Of a DNA stretch of 64,000 bases, positions 16,871 through 25,310 are shown piece by piece. The stretch covers positions 1-64,000 of the forward strand of contig NZ_JBQOUY010000010.1 in assembly GCF_052216985.1 (NCBI RefSeq), in the 5' to 3' direction. Within the stretch, counting starts at the first letter, position 1. Every line of letters begins with the position of its first letter. This stretch comes from Acidaminococcus fermentans_A. GTDB taxonomy: Bacteria; Bacillota; Negativicutes; Acidaminococcales; Acidaminococcaceae. Made by a program: the position numbers and the translations under genes. The notes under the pieces are model-generated. The model saw only the letters and a list, made by a program, of their open reading frames with translations, did not search any database and had not been told where the DNA came from.

Positions 16871-16903
16871 AGGGGCTGTTGCATGCGCAACAGCCTCTTT
16901 TTG
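16871..16903 (+). terminator. Terminator after the M20 peptidase gene
   Basis: GGCTGTTGC pairs with GCAACAGCC around a 4-base loop, followed by TCTTTTT. It lies 17 bases past the stop and immediately before repeat copy 2. Confidence 0.85.
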
Positions 16904-16907
16904 AGGT

Positions 16908-17118
16908 CTCGGGTCTCGAGTCGTGAGTCTCGAGCCGTTGGATAGAACCTGTCCCCATGGCCAGGTTCTTTTGAAGGTGTAGAACCAGTATCGTGCTGGA
17001 TATAGAAACGAATATCTTATCGTTAGCAGATTAGGGTTTGTACATTCAAAAAATTTGCTTGCAAATTTCTCATTCGGCTCGAGACCCGAGACCGAGCCGC
17101 TATGCGGCTCATGAGACC
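16908..17118. repeat. Structured intergenic repeat, copy 2 (complete)
   Basis: From 16915 onward this is the near-identical partner of 1-226, here with a complete left arm. The left arm (16908-16937) and right arm (about 17075-17100) are inverted repeats built of CTCGAG and GTCTCG units. A core of about 140 bases with three small hairpins lies between them, followed by a short GCCGCTATGCGGC hairpin. GTTGC-stem terminators flank both sides (16871-16903 and 17119-17152). Together with the flanking hairpins it accounts for the whole 388-base gap between the peptidase and zinc-ribbon genes. Confidence 0.85.
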
Positions 17119-17152
17119 GGGGTGTTGCACGCAACGTGCAACACCCTCTTTC
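17119..17152 (+). terminator. GTTGCAC-stem terminator at repeat edge
   Basis: GGGTGTTGCAC (17120-17130) pairs with GTGCAACACCC (17136-17146), followed by TCTTTCC. It lies between the repeat and the promoter of the zinc-ribbon operon and insulates that operon. Confidence 0.75.
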
Positions 17153-17171
17153 CTATTCCCCTTTTTCTGCG

Positions 17172-17177
17172 TATAAT
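17172..17177 (+). promoter_or_regulatory. -10 box of the zinc-ribbon operon
   Basis: A consensus TATAAT lies 66 bases before the first start codon. The -35 region (TTTCCT at 17-base spacing) is weak. Confidence 0.55.
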
Positions 17178-17242
17178 AAGAATCAGAAAGAAAATGACGG
17201 AATCCCGGGCTTTGCCGGTTTCCGGAACGGAGGGATATGGTT

Positions 17243-18019
17243 ATGTCTAAGAAATGCAAACAGTGCGGCTGCGAACTGAAAGATGATGCCTTGTTCTGTG
17301 TCCAGTGTGGCGCCAAACAGGACCCGGTGGTGAAATGTCCCAAATGCGGCCATGTGAACCCGGCGGACAATGATTTCTGCACCGAATGCGGAAACCGGCT
17401 GAAAGAAGCCAAACCGGCGGAGGGAACGCCGGGAGGCGCCGGATCAGCAGCCGAGCCTGAGCAGGCTCCAGTAACTTCCACCGAAGTGGTGGTGGCAGAA
17501 ACGGTGAAGGAAGGCCAGAACGGCGGGGGAAATAGGGGCTTCCAGAATTTCCAGATGCCTCCAGCGCCACCCGAAGGCAATGGAAAGAAAAAGAAGATCC
17601 TGGCTATCGTCGGAGCTATCGTGGTGATATTGGGCCTTTTCTTTGCCTTTGGGGGCAGCAGTAAGCCCATCGAAGTGAAATCCAACGAAATGGTCAATGA
17701 TTATATCCGGGATCAAGGTGCGGGAGATAAGAAATACAAGGGCAAGACTGTCCAGCTTTCCGGCAAGGTGAAGTGGAAGGGGCAGTTCAACAATTCCCAG
17801 AATTACAGCGTCACCCTGGAAAGCAAGAATAACGGCGGCAAGACCTATCAGGTGCTGGTGGATGTGCCGGCTAAACGGGCCAGCATCGTCAACAGCCTGA
17901 AGACCGGCGATTTCGTCAATGTGAAGGGGAAATGTGTAGGGATCGTGAAACAAAAGGACCCCACCCTGATCAGTGTCCAGATCAAATCTACCAAGATCAA
18001 TGATAAGGATGCAGACTAA
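17243..18019 (+). CDS. Zinc-ribbon membrane protein with OB-fold-like C-terminal domain
   Basis: This 258-residue protein has two N-terminal zinc ribbons (CKQCG...CVQCG and CPKCG...CTECG, residues 5-52). A low-complexity linker, one transmembrane helix (about 117-135) after a KKKK stop-transfer signal, and an extracytoplasmic domain follow. That domain resembles the tRNA_anti-like OB fold (YKGKTVQLSGKVKW, GDFVNVKGKCVGI). The ATG at 17243 is eight bases from GGAGGG; the ATG at 17237 is too close to it. It is the first of three genes with similar membrane topology, suggesting a sensor or envelope assembly. The exact function is unknown. Confidence 0.75.
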   Translation: MSKKCKQCGCELKDDALFCVQCGAKQDPVVKCPKCGHVNPADNDFCTECGNRLKEAKPAEGTPGGAGSAAEPEQAPVTSTEVVVAETVKEGQNGGGNRGFQNFQMPPAPPEGNGKKKKILAIVGAIVVILGLFFAFGGSSKPIEVKSNEMVNDYIRDQGAGDKKYKGKTVQLSGKVKWKGQFNNSQNYSVTLESKNNGGKTYQVLVDVPAKRASIVNSLKTGDFVNVKGKCVGIVKQKDPTLISVQIKSTKINDKDAD

Positions 18020-18039
18020 AGGGGCGGGAGGAAAAACAG

Positions 18040-18648
18040 ATGGCCAAGTATTGTCCCCATTGTGGGAATCAGCTTAGTGAAGAGGAAAAATTCTGCCCGG
18101 TCTGCGGTACTCCGGTAGGGAACCCTGCGGCATCGGCTCAGCCGAAAGCTGGAGAGGCCGGTAGCGGACAGCCGGGGAACAGCGGAAATCAGCCAGGACT
18201 GAAAGGGGCAGCCGCCTTCCAACCCCAGCGGGTCCCGTCCCAAGGCAGCGGAAAGAAAAAATGGATCGCCGGTGTGGTCCTGCTGCTCCTGTTGGCGACA
18301 GGGGCGGGAATCTTCTTTGCCCAGCAGAAGGATGGAAAAAGTACGGCTGGACCCAAAACGTCGGTGACACAGGAAGAGAAAAAGCAGGAGGTTCCCAAGG
18401 AACAGTCCAAAGCCAAGGCGGCTGGCCAGGGAGAAAAGTCCCAGCAAGAGACCAAGAAATCTTATGGGAAGATCACCGGTACCGACGTGCGGCTCCGGGC
18501 CGGTGCGGGAACGAATACGGATATCGTGGACTACTTCGAGGAAGGCGAAACCGTAGAGATCACCGGGCGGAAGAACAACTGGTACCAGGTGAAACGGGAT
18601 AACGGCCAAACTGGGTATGTTTCGACCCAGTTCTGCCGGCGTCTGTAA
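18040..18648 (+). CDS. Zinc-ribbon membrane protein with bacterial SH3 domain
   Basis: This 202-residue protein has an N-terminal zinc ribbon (CPHCG...CPVCG, residues 5-25), a Pro/Gly/Gln-rich linker, a transmembrane helix (about 76-92), a Lys/Glu-rich stretch and a C-terminal SH3b domain (about 145-202). The SH3b motif is VRLRAGAGTNTDIV followed by YVSTQFCRRL at the end. SH3b domains bind peptidoglycan, so the C-terminus should face the wall. GGGAGGA precedes the ATG. It lies between the OB-fold zinc-ribbon gene and an L,D-transpeptidase gene. Confidence 0.8.
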   Translation: MAKYCPHCGNQLSEEEKFCPVCGTPVGNPAASAQPKAGEAGSGQPGNSGNQPGLKGAAAFQPQRVPSQGSGKKKWIAGVVLLLLLATGAGIFFAQQKDGKSTAGPKTSVTQEEKKQEVPKEQSKAKAAGQGEKSQQETKKSYGKITGTDVRLRAGAGTNTDIVDYFEEGETVEITGRKNNWYQVKRDNGQTGYVSTQFCRRL

Positions 18649-18675
18649 CCGGCTGCAGGAAGGGAGGGGAAGACC

Positions 18676-19293
18676 ATGGGAAAATATCACGACGCTTATC
18701 AAAAGCGGAGATGGAAAGGTCCAGCCTGGGGTGTCTTTTTTCTCCTGGTCCTGCTCCTGGCGGTGGGGTTTGGCATCAAAGGCTGCCGGAACAGCCAGAA
18801 GGCGGAACAGGCAGCTGCACCCCCGGCTGAGACAGCTGTTACCGGGGAGATTCGCCAAACCCCGGAACCCCATGACTACTCTCTGCTGATCAAAAAAGGG
18901 GAGTTCACCCTGTATCTCCTGGATCATGGGAATCCAGTGGCCAAATGGCCGGTGGCCCTGGGGGAGAATCCTGGGCAGAAGCAGGTGAGCGGAGATAGGA
19001 AGACCCCGGAGGGAACCTTTCCGGTGGATGAAATCATCGATGCTTCCAGCTGGTCCCACGATTTCCATGACGGCAAAGGGGTGATCCAGCACGCCTACGG
19101 TCCCTGGTTCATCAGCCTGGATACCCGTAACTTGAGCAAGGGAAAATGGGACGGTATCGGCATCCACGGCACCCACGACCCGGCTTCCATCGGCACCCGG
19201 GCCTCTGAAGGCTGTATCCGGATGGTCAATGAAGATCTGCAGAAGTTGAAGCCCTATGTGAAAGTGGGGATGAAGGTGAAAGTGGAGGAATAG
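18676..19293 (+). CDS. L,D-transpeptidase (YkuD domain)
   Basis: This 205-residue membrane-anchored enzyme cross-links peptidoglycan or attaches proteins to it. One N-terminal transmembrane helix (about 19-36) precedes a YkuD domain. The catalytic motif is visible as GIHGTHDPASIGTRASEGCIR, with the nucleophile Cys near residue 183 and the assisting His near 164. The family usually has HGT followed by S-x-G-C-(I/V)-R, which is intact here. Its position after an SH3b protein supports a shared role in the cell wall. Confidence 0.92.
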   Translation: MGKYHDAYQKRRWKGPAWGVFFLLVLLLAVGFGIKGCRNSQKAEQAAAPPAETAVTGEIRQTPEPHDYSLLIKKGEFTLYLLDHGNPVAKWPVALGENPGQKQVSGDRKTPEGTFPVDEIIDASSWSHDFHDGKGVIQHAYGPWFISLDTRNLSKGKWDGIGIHGTHDPASIGTRASEGCIRMVNEDLQKLKPYVKVGMKVKVEE

Positions 19294-19318
19294 CCCTGTC
19301 CACTTGAAAGGCATGAAC

Positions 19319-19627
19319 ATGGAAAATGAATATAATTTTGGTGAACTGAATTTCCATGATGGGGAAATCCTGTCCATCAGTCTGGATTACGGAAATAAAC
19401 GGGCCGATCTGATGATCCAACTGGCCGATTCCCCTGCCAGGGTCGCGGTGGAGGCGCTGGACATCTATGCTTTTCTCATGAGCTGCCGGGAGCCCTGGGG
19501 AAAGGGGTCCTATATTTTTAGTGTCACCACAAGGCAGCAAAACGGAAAAATCAAAATGGACATCCTGTTCAATTCAGGAGATCATATGGTCATTGGCTGC
19601 AAAACCATAAAGGCATATAAACCATGA
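19319..19627 (+). CDS. Small hypothetical protein
   Basis: This 102-residue soluble protein opens with NFGELNFHDGEILSISLDYG. The FHDGEI motif vaguely recalls immunity-protein-like families (such as Imm50) or other single-domain beta proteins; I cannot assign it. The ATG at 19319 is seven bases from AAAGG, better placed than the ATG at 19313. It is followed by a 4-base overlap with the next gene. Codon use is more AT-rich than in the neighbours, which may indicate later acquisition. Confidence 0.55.
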   Translation: MENEYNFGELNFHDGEILSISLDYGNKRADLMIQLADSPARVAVEALDIYAFLMSCREPWGKGSYIFSVTTRQQNGKIKMDILFNSGDHMVIGCKTIKAYKP

Positions 19628-19974
19628 TCATGAGTATTTTTTTCCTTCTGGGGGCTCTACGGACGTTTTATTATGTCATAAGGGAGGCTGCAGAGAAAAA
19701 AACGGCAACAGGTTGGCGGGTAATGTTTGGCCTGCTTGGCCTGGCGGAACTGCTCCTAGCTTTTTATCTGTCGCCTTTCTTTGATGCTGTGGGCTATAGG
19801 GAACAATGGGGAATGGTATATCATTATCTGACCCGGACGGTCCTTGTCCTTTTTCTTGTTTTGGGGTGGACTGAAAGCAAAAATCTGGAAAGCAAAGCCC
19901 AGAAAAAAGTAAAATCGTATATGCTGCGTGTTTATATCGCTCTGTTGATATACGTAGTGCTGAAATATTTTTGA
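19624..19974 (+). CDS. Small multi-spanning membrane protein
   Basis: This 116-residue protein has about four hydrophobic segments (near 3-19, 33-50, 68-82 and 98-114) with basic loops. No family is recognised. It overlaps the upstream hypothetical gene by 4 bases (ATGA), so the two are coupled, perhaps as an immunity-like pair. AT content is higher than in surrounding genes. Confidence 0.5.
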   Translation: MIMSIFFLLGALRTFYYVIREAAEKKTATGWRVMFGLLGLAELLLAFYLSPFFDAVGYREQWGMVYHYLTRTVLVLFLVLGWTESKNLESKAQKKVKSYMLRVYIALLIYVVLKYF

Positions 19975-19990
19975 CAGCTTACCGTTGATC

Positions 19991-20017
19991 GGCCTGGCTG
20001 CTTCAGCGGCCAGGCCT
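19991..20017. terminator. Hairpin before the acetyltransferase gene
   Basis: GGCCTGGC pairs with GCCAGGCC around a loop of about nine bases. No T-run follows, so it is either a weak terminator or an mRNA structure. Confidence 0.4.
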
Positions 20018-20033
20018 TGAAAGGAGAAAAAAC

Positions 20034-20324
20034 ATGGAAACCATCCGTCTTGTAAAGGAACCGGAACAATTCCGGGCGGCCCTGTATGATGGGGCGGAAG
20101 AAATCGGAAAATGCACGTATGTGGTGACCCGGCCCGGGGTGTGGACCCTGGACCATACCATTGTGGATCCCCAGTACGGAGGCCAAGGCCTAGCCGGGAA
20201 ACTGGTCCGGGCGGTGGCGGAGATGGCCCGGGAAGCCGGGGTGAAGATCATCCCCCAGTGTTCCTATGCCCGGGTCCAGTTTGACCGGAAACCGGAATAC
20301 GCTGACGTATATGAGAAAGAGTAG
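20034..20324 (+). CDS. Small GNAT-like N-acetyltransferase (YidJ/Acetyltransf_CG type)
   Basis: This 96-residue protein is the minimal GNAT-related acetyltransferase domain. It has the acetyl-CoA loop in a short form (QYGGQGLAGKLVRAVAEMAR, residues 43-62) and ends with CSYARVQFDRKPEY. These proteins are about 90-100 residues, matching this length. AAGGAG precedes the ATG. Substrate unknown. It stands alone between a hairpin and the trp promoter. Confidence 0.8.
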   Translation: METIRLVKEPEQFRAALYDGAEEIGKCTYVVTRPGVWTLDHTIVDPQYGGQGLAGKLVRAVAEMAREAGVKIIPQCSYARVQFDRKPEYADVYEKE

Positions 20325-20403
20325 TGTACAGGACAACAAAAGTCCGAAAGAATGTTAAAAGAGATACAAAAAGTTACAAATTTACACTTTTTAGGAAAAA
20401 TAG

Positions 20404-20432
20404 TTGACAAGCAATTCCGTCAGTGCTACTAT
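20404..20432 (+). promoter_or_regulatory. trp operon promoter
   Basis: A consensus TTGACA (20404-20409) and TACTAT (20427-20432) are separated by 17 bases. Transcription should begin near 20439, just before the T-box leader. Confidence 0.85.
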
Positions 20433-20439
20433 ACAACCA

Positions 20440-20714
20440 TCAATTCAATACGAACCAGAAACCTTTGAGGTGGAGATAACGCCAGAAAATGTGCGCACAG
20501 AGAGTCCGGGAAGCTGAGAGCCGGATCGTGGCAGTCTGACAAATGGACCACTGAGGGCGCGATGAAATCTTCGGAAAGTATCCCGCGACGCAGCACCGAC
20601 GTTACCGGTGAGGAATGTGTTGGCATTCTGCTTGAGGTGTGGGGCTCCGGCTCCATTACAGGGTGGTACCGCAGGTTATGACACCTGTCCTTGTAGGAGG
20701 ACAGGTGTTTTTTA
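20440..20714 (+). promoter_or_regulatory. Tryptophan T-box leader with terminator
   Basis: A T-box riboswitch fills the gap before trpE. The specifier triplet TGG (20544-20546) lies in CAAA-TGG-A, codes for Trp and is followed by the conserved purine. The T-box sequence is AGGGTGGTACCGCA (20660-20673). The terminator is ACACCTGTCC/GGACAGGTGT (20681-20708) followed by T6. Uncharged tRNA-Trp should stabilise the antiterminator and switch the operon on. The bulge UGGU pairs with an A73, or by wobble a G73, tRNA end. Confidence 0.95.
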
Positions 20715-20799
20715 TTGCAGCGATAGGTTTTGCAATCCAGGTATCCGGGTGGAATGATCAGCCCGGATACTTTTCTTTTAGCAGTGAGGAGGAACAGAA

Positions 20800-22263
20800 A
20801 TGAAACAACAGAGTCTGGAAGAAATCAAAGCCCTGGCCCAAGGATATGCGGCGGTGCCGGTGGTCCGGGAAATCCTGGCGGACACGGCTACTCCCATCGG
20901 CCTGGTGAGCCTGGTGCGGAAGGAAAGCAACCGGTATTTCCTGCTGGAAAGCCTGGAACAGAATGACCAAGCCGGCCGGTATTCTTTCATCGGATTTGAC
21001 CCCATTGCCCGGCTCCAGGCCAAGGACCAGGGCGCCCAGGTGGAATTTGCCGGCAGCCAGATCCCAGTGGATCCCAAACAGCCCCTGGAAGCTCTCCGGT
21101 CCATCCTGAAGGCTTATCGGGTGCCCACGATCCCTGGATTACCACCTTTTACGGGAGGGTTCGTGGGGTACTTCTCCTACGATTTCTTCCAGTACTGTGA
21201 GCCCAGCCTCCATTTCGACCCGGCCAAGGCCACGGCTTTTCCAGATTTTGACCTGATGCTCTTCGACAAAGTGATCGCTTTCGACCGGGTGCTCCAGAAA
21301 ATGTACCTGATCGTGAACATCAAGACCGACGATCTGGAAGGGAACTACGCCAAAGCTCAGAAGAACCTGGATGCCATGGAAGCCCTGGTCCGCCAGCCGG
21401 TGGCTCCTCCGGAATTCACCCCGGCTCGGCTGGGCGAAATCACCAGCAACCAGGACAGGGAAACTTATGCCGATAATGTAGAAAAGATCAAGGAACATAT
21501 CCGGCAGGGAGACATTTTCCAGGCGGTGTATTCCCAGCGGTTCTCTGCTTCCTATGACCAGGATCTGTTCAACATGTACCGGATCCTCCGGACCACCAAT
21601 CCTTCCCAGTACATGGTACTGCTGAAGAACGACAAGGTGGAAATCGCCGGATCCTCTCCAGAAACCCTGATCAAGGTCCAGGGACGGGAAATCACTTCCA
21701 TGCCCATTGCCGGTACCCGGCGAAGAGGCCGGACGGAAGAGGAGGACAATGCCCTGGAACGGGATATGCAGACGGATCCCAAGGAGCTGGCGGAACACAA
21801 TATGCTGGTGGATCTGGCCCGGAACGATGTGGGTAAGGTGGCGGAATTCGGGTCTGTGAAGGTCCATGACCACCTGCTGGTGAAGAAATTCTCCCATGTG
21901 ATGCATATGACCACCCGGGTCACCGGTACCCTGAAGGAAGACAAGGACGCCATCGATACCTTGTGTGCCGCTTTCCCGGCCGGGACCCTTTCCGGGGCGC
22001 CGAAAGTCCGGGCCTGTGAAATCCTGGACGGACTGGAACCGGAACGGCGGGGGCCTTACGGCGGGGGTATGGGCTACCTGGATTTTGCCGGGAACATGGA
22101 CATCTGCATCGTGATCCGTACCGCGGTGAAATACGGTGATACGGTTTCCTTCCAGACCGGCAGCGGCATCGTGGCCGACTCCAAAGTGGAAGATGAATTC
22201 ATGGAAACCATCAACAAAGCAGCGGCTGTACGGCAGGCTCTGGAAGCAACCACGGAGGCATGA
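20800..22263 (+). CDS. trpE: Anthranilate synthase component I
   Basis: This 487-residue enzyme converts chorismate to anthranilate using ammonia supplied by TrpG. The chorismate-binding domain is complete, with IAGTRRRG near residue 305, the HNMLVDLARND segment and LSGAPKVRA near 397. The N-terminal region has the feedback-inhibition site segment LLES (about 47-50), so Trp inhibition is expected. GAGGAAC precedes the ATG. It is first in the trp operon after the T-box. Confidence 0.97.
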   Translation: MKQQSLEEIKALAQGYAAVPVVREILADTATPIGLVSLVRKESNRYFLLESLEQNDQAGRYSFIGFDPIARLQAKDQGAQVEFAGSQIPVDPKQPLEALRSILKAYRVPTIPGLPPFTGGFVGYFSYDFFQYCEPSLHFDPAKATAFPDFDLMLFDKVIAFDRVLQKMYLIVNIKTDDLEGNYAKAQKNLDAMEALVRQPVAPPEFTPARLGEITSNQDRETYADNVEKIKEHIRQGDIFQAVYSQRFSASYDQDLFNMYRILRTTNPSQYMVLLKNDKVEIAGSSPETLIKVQGREITSMPIAGTRRRGRTEEEDNALERDMQTDPKELAEHNMLVDLARNDVGKVAEFGSVKVHDHLLVKKFSHVMHMTTRVTGTLKEDKDAIDTLCAAFPAGTLSGAPKVRACEILDGLEPERRGPYGGGMGYLDFAGNMDICIVIRTAVKYGDTVSFQTGSGIVADSKVEDEFMETINKAAAVRQALEATTEA

Positions 22264-22264
22264 A

Positions 22265-22846
22265 ATGGAACTGATCATCGACAACTACGACAGCTTTACC
22301 TACAATCTGTATCAATACATGGGCACCCTGGACCCGGACATCCGGGTGGTCCGGAACGATGCCATTACAGTGGATGGCATCCGGAAGCTCCATCCGGACC
22401 ATTTGATCCTGTCCCCGGGTCCTGGCCGGCCCTGCGATGCAGGGGTCTGCGAACCGGCCCTCCGGGAGCTGAAAGGGGAATTTCCCATCCTGGGAGTGTG
22501 CCTGGGTCATCAGGCCATCGGAGAAGTGTTCGGAGGGACTGTGACCTACGCCCGGCAGCTGATGCACGGGAAGCAGTCCACGGTGACCCTGGACCGGACC
22601 TCTCCTTTGTTCAAGGGCCTGCCAGAGCAGATCCTGGTGGGCCGGTACCATTCCCTGGCCATCGACCCGGATACGATGCCTGAAGTATTGAAAGCTACCG
22701 CCACTACGGCGGACGGAGAAGTGATGGCGGTGGAACACCGGGAATATCCCATCTACGGGCTCCAGTTCCATCCGGAATCCATCCTGACACCGGAAGGCAT
22801 GGCCATCATCCGGAATTTCCTGGATCTGAAAATCGAAAAAGCATGA
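22265..22846 (+). CDS. trpG: Anthranilate synthase glutamine amidotransferase
   Basis: This 193-residue class I amidotransferase supplies ammonia to TrpE. The nucleophile Cys is in LGVCLGHQAIGE and the His-Glu pair in QFHPESILTPEG. The ATG at 22265 lies 1 base after the trpE stop; a longer frame reading back into trpE is not coding. It is a stand-alone TrpG, not fused to TrpD. Confidence 0.96.
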   Translation: MELIIDNYDSFTYNLYQYMGTLDPDIRVVRNDAITVDGIRKLHPDHLILSPGPGRPCDAGVCEPALRELKGEFPILGVCLGHQAIGEVFGGTVTYARQLMHGKQSTVTLDRTSPLFKGLPEQILVGRYHSLAIDPDTMPEVLKATATTADGEVMAVEHREYPIYGLQFHPESILTPEGMAIIRNFLDLKIEKA

Positions 22847-22862
22847 AAGCGAGGCAATTATC

Positions 22863-23885
22863 ATGATCAAAGAAGCCATCATCAAACTGGTCAACAAAGG
22901 GGACCTGACCTATAACGAAGCCAAAGAAGTGATGCTGGAAATCATGGGAGGTAAGACTACAGCCACCCAGAATGCTGCCTTCCTGGCGGCTCTATCCACC
23001 AAGAGCACCAAAGCGGAGACCATCGATGAAATCTCCGGCTGTGCGGAAGCCATGCGGTCCCTGGCGACTCCCGTGCCCCATCCTGGCATGGAAGTCATGG
23101 AAATCGTAGGGACTGGCGGGGACGGAGCCCATTCCTTCAACATTTCCACCACTTCCGCTATGGTGCTGGCCGCCGGCGGGGTGAAGGTGGCCAAACATGG
23201 GAACCGGGCCGCTTCTTCCCTGTGCGGTACCGCGGACTGTCTGGAAGCCCTGGGGGTGAACATCCAGCAGGATCCGGCCCTGGCCCTGAAGATGCTGCAA
23301 GAAACCAATTTCTGCTTCCTGTTCGCCCAGAAATACCATGCGGCCATGAAGTATGTGGGGCCCATCCGGAAGGAACTGGGGTTCCGGACGGTGTTCAACA
23401 TCCTGGGGCCCCTCACCAACCCGGCCAAACCGGAAATGTTCCTGCTGGGGGTTTATGACGGATACCTGGTGGAACCCCTGGCCAAGGTGTTGTGCTCTCT
23501 GGGGGTGAAGCGGGGCCTGGTGGCCTACGGACAGGAAAAACTGGACGAAATCTCCCCCAATGGGCCCACCACCATCTGTGAACTCCGGGACGGGTACTAC
23601 CGGTCTTCGGTGATCCGGCCGGAAGATTTCGGTCTGGTCCCCGGGAAGAAAGAAGACCTGATCGGGGGCGCACCGGAAGAAAACGCCCGGATCACCCGGG
23701 ATATCCTGTCCGGGAAACTCCAGGGCACCAAGCGGAATGCGGTGCTCCTGAATGCCGGGGCCGGCCTGTTCGTGGCCGGGAAGGCGGATACCCTTGCCGG
23801 CGGGGTGAAGCTGGCCGGGGAACTCATTGACAGCGGCAAAGCCCTGGCGGCCCTGGAAAAAGTTGTCAAAGTGAGCAACGAATAA
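22863..23885 (+). CDS. trpD: Anthranilate phosphoribosyltransferase
   Basis: This 340-residue enzyme transfers phosphoribosyl from PRPP to anthranilate. The PRPP loop GTGGDGAHSFNISTTSA lies near residues 80-96. Later family segments are KHGNRAASSLCGTADCLEALG and NPAKPEMFLLGVY. Length and order match the family. It lies 16 bases after trpG. Confidence 0.97.
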   Translation: MIKEAIIKLVNKGDLTYNEAKEVMLEIMGGKTTATQNAAFLAALSTKSTKAETIDEISGCAEAMRSLATPVPHPGMEVMEIVGTGGDGAHSFNISTTSAMVLAAGGVKVAKHGNRAASSLCGTADCLEALGVNIQQDPALALKMLQETNFCFLFAQKYHAAMKYVGPIRKELGFRTVFNILGPLTNPAKPEMFLLGVYDGYLVEPLAKVLCSLGVKRGLVAYGQEKLDEISPNGPTTICELRDGYYRSSVIRPEDFGLVPGKKEDLIGGAPEENARITRDILSGKLQGTKRNAVLLNAGAGLFVAGKADTLAGGVKLAGELIDSGKALAALEKVVKVSNE

Positions 23886-23901
23886 ACGGAAGGTGGGGAA
23901 C

Positions 23902-24687
23902 ATGATCCTGGATACCCTGGCAGAAGCCACCCGGCAGCGGGTGGAAAAACAGAAAAAGAAAAAGGATTTCTTCACCCTCCGGCGGGAAGCGGAAGCTCTG
24001 CCCCGGGACCGGGCCGGCTGCTTCCGGAAGGCTCTGGAGAAACCGGGACTGAACTTCATTACTGAAGTGAAGAAAGCCTCTCCTTCCAAAGGGCTCATTG
24101 CCCCGGATTTCCCCTATGTGGCCATTGCCCGACAGTATGAAGCACTGGGAGCCGCCGCTATTTCCGTCCTGACGGAAACGGATTATTTCCTGGGCAGCGA
24201 CCGGTATCTCCAGGAAATCCGCCAGGCGGTGGCAACGCCCCTGCTCCGGAAGGACTTCACCATCGATGAATATATGGTGTACCAGGCCAGGACCCTGGGG
24301 GCCGATGCCATCCTGCTGATCGCCGCCATCCTCAGCGACAGCCAGCTGGAGGAATACCGGCTGATGGCAGAAAGCCTGGGTATGGATGCCCTGGTAGAAG
24401 CCCATGATGAAGGAGAAGTGGAACGGGTCCTTCGGTCCGGGGCACGGGTCATCGGGGTGAACAATCGGAACCTGAAGGATTTCACCGTGGACATCGGCAA
24501 TAGTCTCCGGCTCCGGTCCCTGGTACCAGTGGATATCCCTTTTGTGGCGGAAAGCGGCATCAAAAGCCGACAGCAGACCGCCCAACTGGAACAGGCCGGG
24601 GTCAACGGAGTGCTCATCGGGGAAACCCTCATGCGGAGCCAGGATATGAAAGCCGCCCTGGCAGAACTGCGGGGTGAGGCTCTGTGA
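23902..24687 (+). CDS. trpC: Indole-3-glycerol phosphate synthase
   Basis: This 261-residue TIM-barrel enzyme closes the indole ring. The catalytic Lys and Glu are visible in EVKKASPSKG, LLRKDF and VAESGI. The ATG at 23902 has AAGGTGGGG a few bases upstream; an upstream GTG would add only three residues. It is separate from TrpF, unlike the fused enterobacterial enzyme. Confidence 0.97.
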   Translation: MILDTLAEATRQRVEKQKKKKDFFTLRREAEALPRDRAGCFRKALEKPGLNFITEVKKASPSKGLIAPDFPYVAIARQYEALGAAAISVLTETDYFLGSDRYLQEIRQAVATPLLRKDFTIDEYMVYQARTLGADAILLIAAILSDSQLEEYRLMAESLGMDALVEAHDEGEVERVLRSGARVIGVNNRNLKDFTVDIGNSLRLRSLVPVDIPFVAESGIKSRQQTAQLEQAGVNGVLIGETLMRSQDMKAALAELRGEAL

Positions 24688-25310
24688 CGAAAATCAAACT
24701 CTGCGGGCTCCGGCGGCGGGAAGATGTGGCTATGGTGAACCGGGCCAAACCGGATTATGCCGGCTTCGTTTTCGCCCCCGGCAGGCGGCAGGTGACGGCG
24801 GAACAGGCGGAAAACCTCCGCCGGCAGCTGGACCCGGCCATTGCGGCCGTGGGCGTCTTCATAAAGGCTCCGGTAGAAGAACCTGCGAATCTGGCCAACT
24901 GGGGCACCATCCAGCTGATCCAGCTCCATGGAGAAGAAGACGAAGCCTATGTGAAGGCCCTCCGAGAGCGGACAAAGGCTCCCCTCATCCGGGTGATCCG
25001 GGTACAGGGTCCGGAAAGCCTCCGGGACCTGGACCGGTATGATTGCGATTATTTCTTGCTGGATACCTTTTCCGGCAGCCAGTTCGGAGGGCTGGGGAAA
25101 ACCTTCGACCACAGCTTGCTCCGGCAGGCCCGGTTCCCAAAACCCTTTTTCCTGGCCGGGGGGCTGGATCCGGAAAATGTACGGGCAGCCATTGATGAAT
25201 GCCATCCCTTTGGAGTGGATACTAGCAGCGGCATCGAGACCGCTGGAACGAAAGATGAAAATAAAATCCGCGCTTTTGTGAGCGCTGTAAGAAAAGAGGA
25301 AGAATCATGA
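24684..25310 (+). CDS. trpF: Phosphoribosylanthranilate isomerase
   Basis: This 208-residue TIM barrel begins with GTG overlapping the trpC stop. The catalytic Cys is in KLCGLRR near residue 7, and the general acid Asp in LLDTFSG. The phosphate-binding end reads FFLAGGLDPENV and GVDTSSGIE. Overlaps at both ends show tight coupling. Confidence 0.96.
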   Translation: MTKIKLCGLRRREDVAMVNRAKPDYAGFVFAPGRRQVTAEQAENLRRQLDPAIAAVGVFIKAPVEEPANLANWGTIQLIQLHGEEDEAYVKALRERTKAPLIRVIRVQGPESLRDLDRYDCDYFLLDTFSGSQFGGLGKTFDHSLLRQARFPKPFFLAGGLDPENVRAAIDECHPFGVDTSSGIETAGTKDENKIRAFVSAVRKEEES

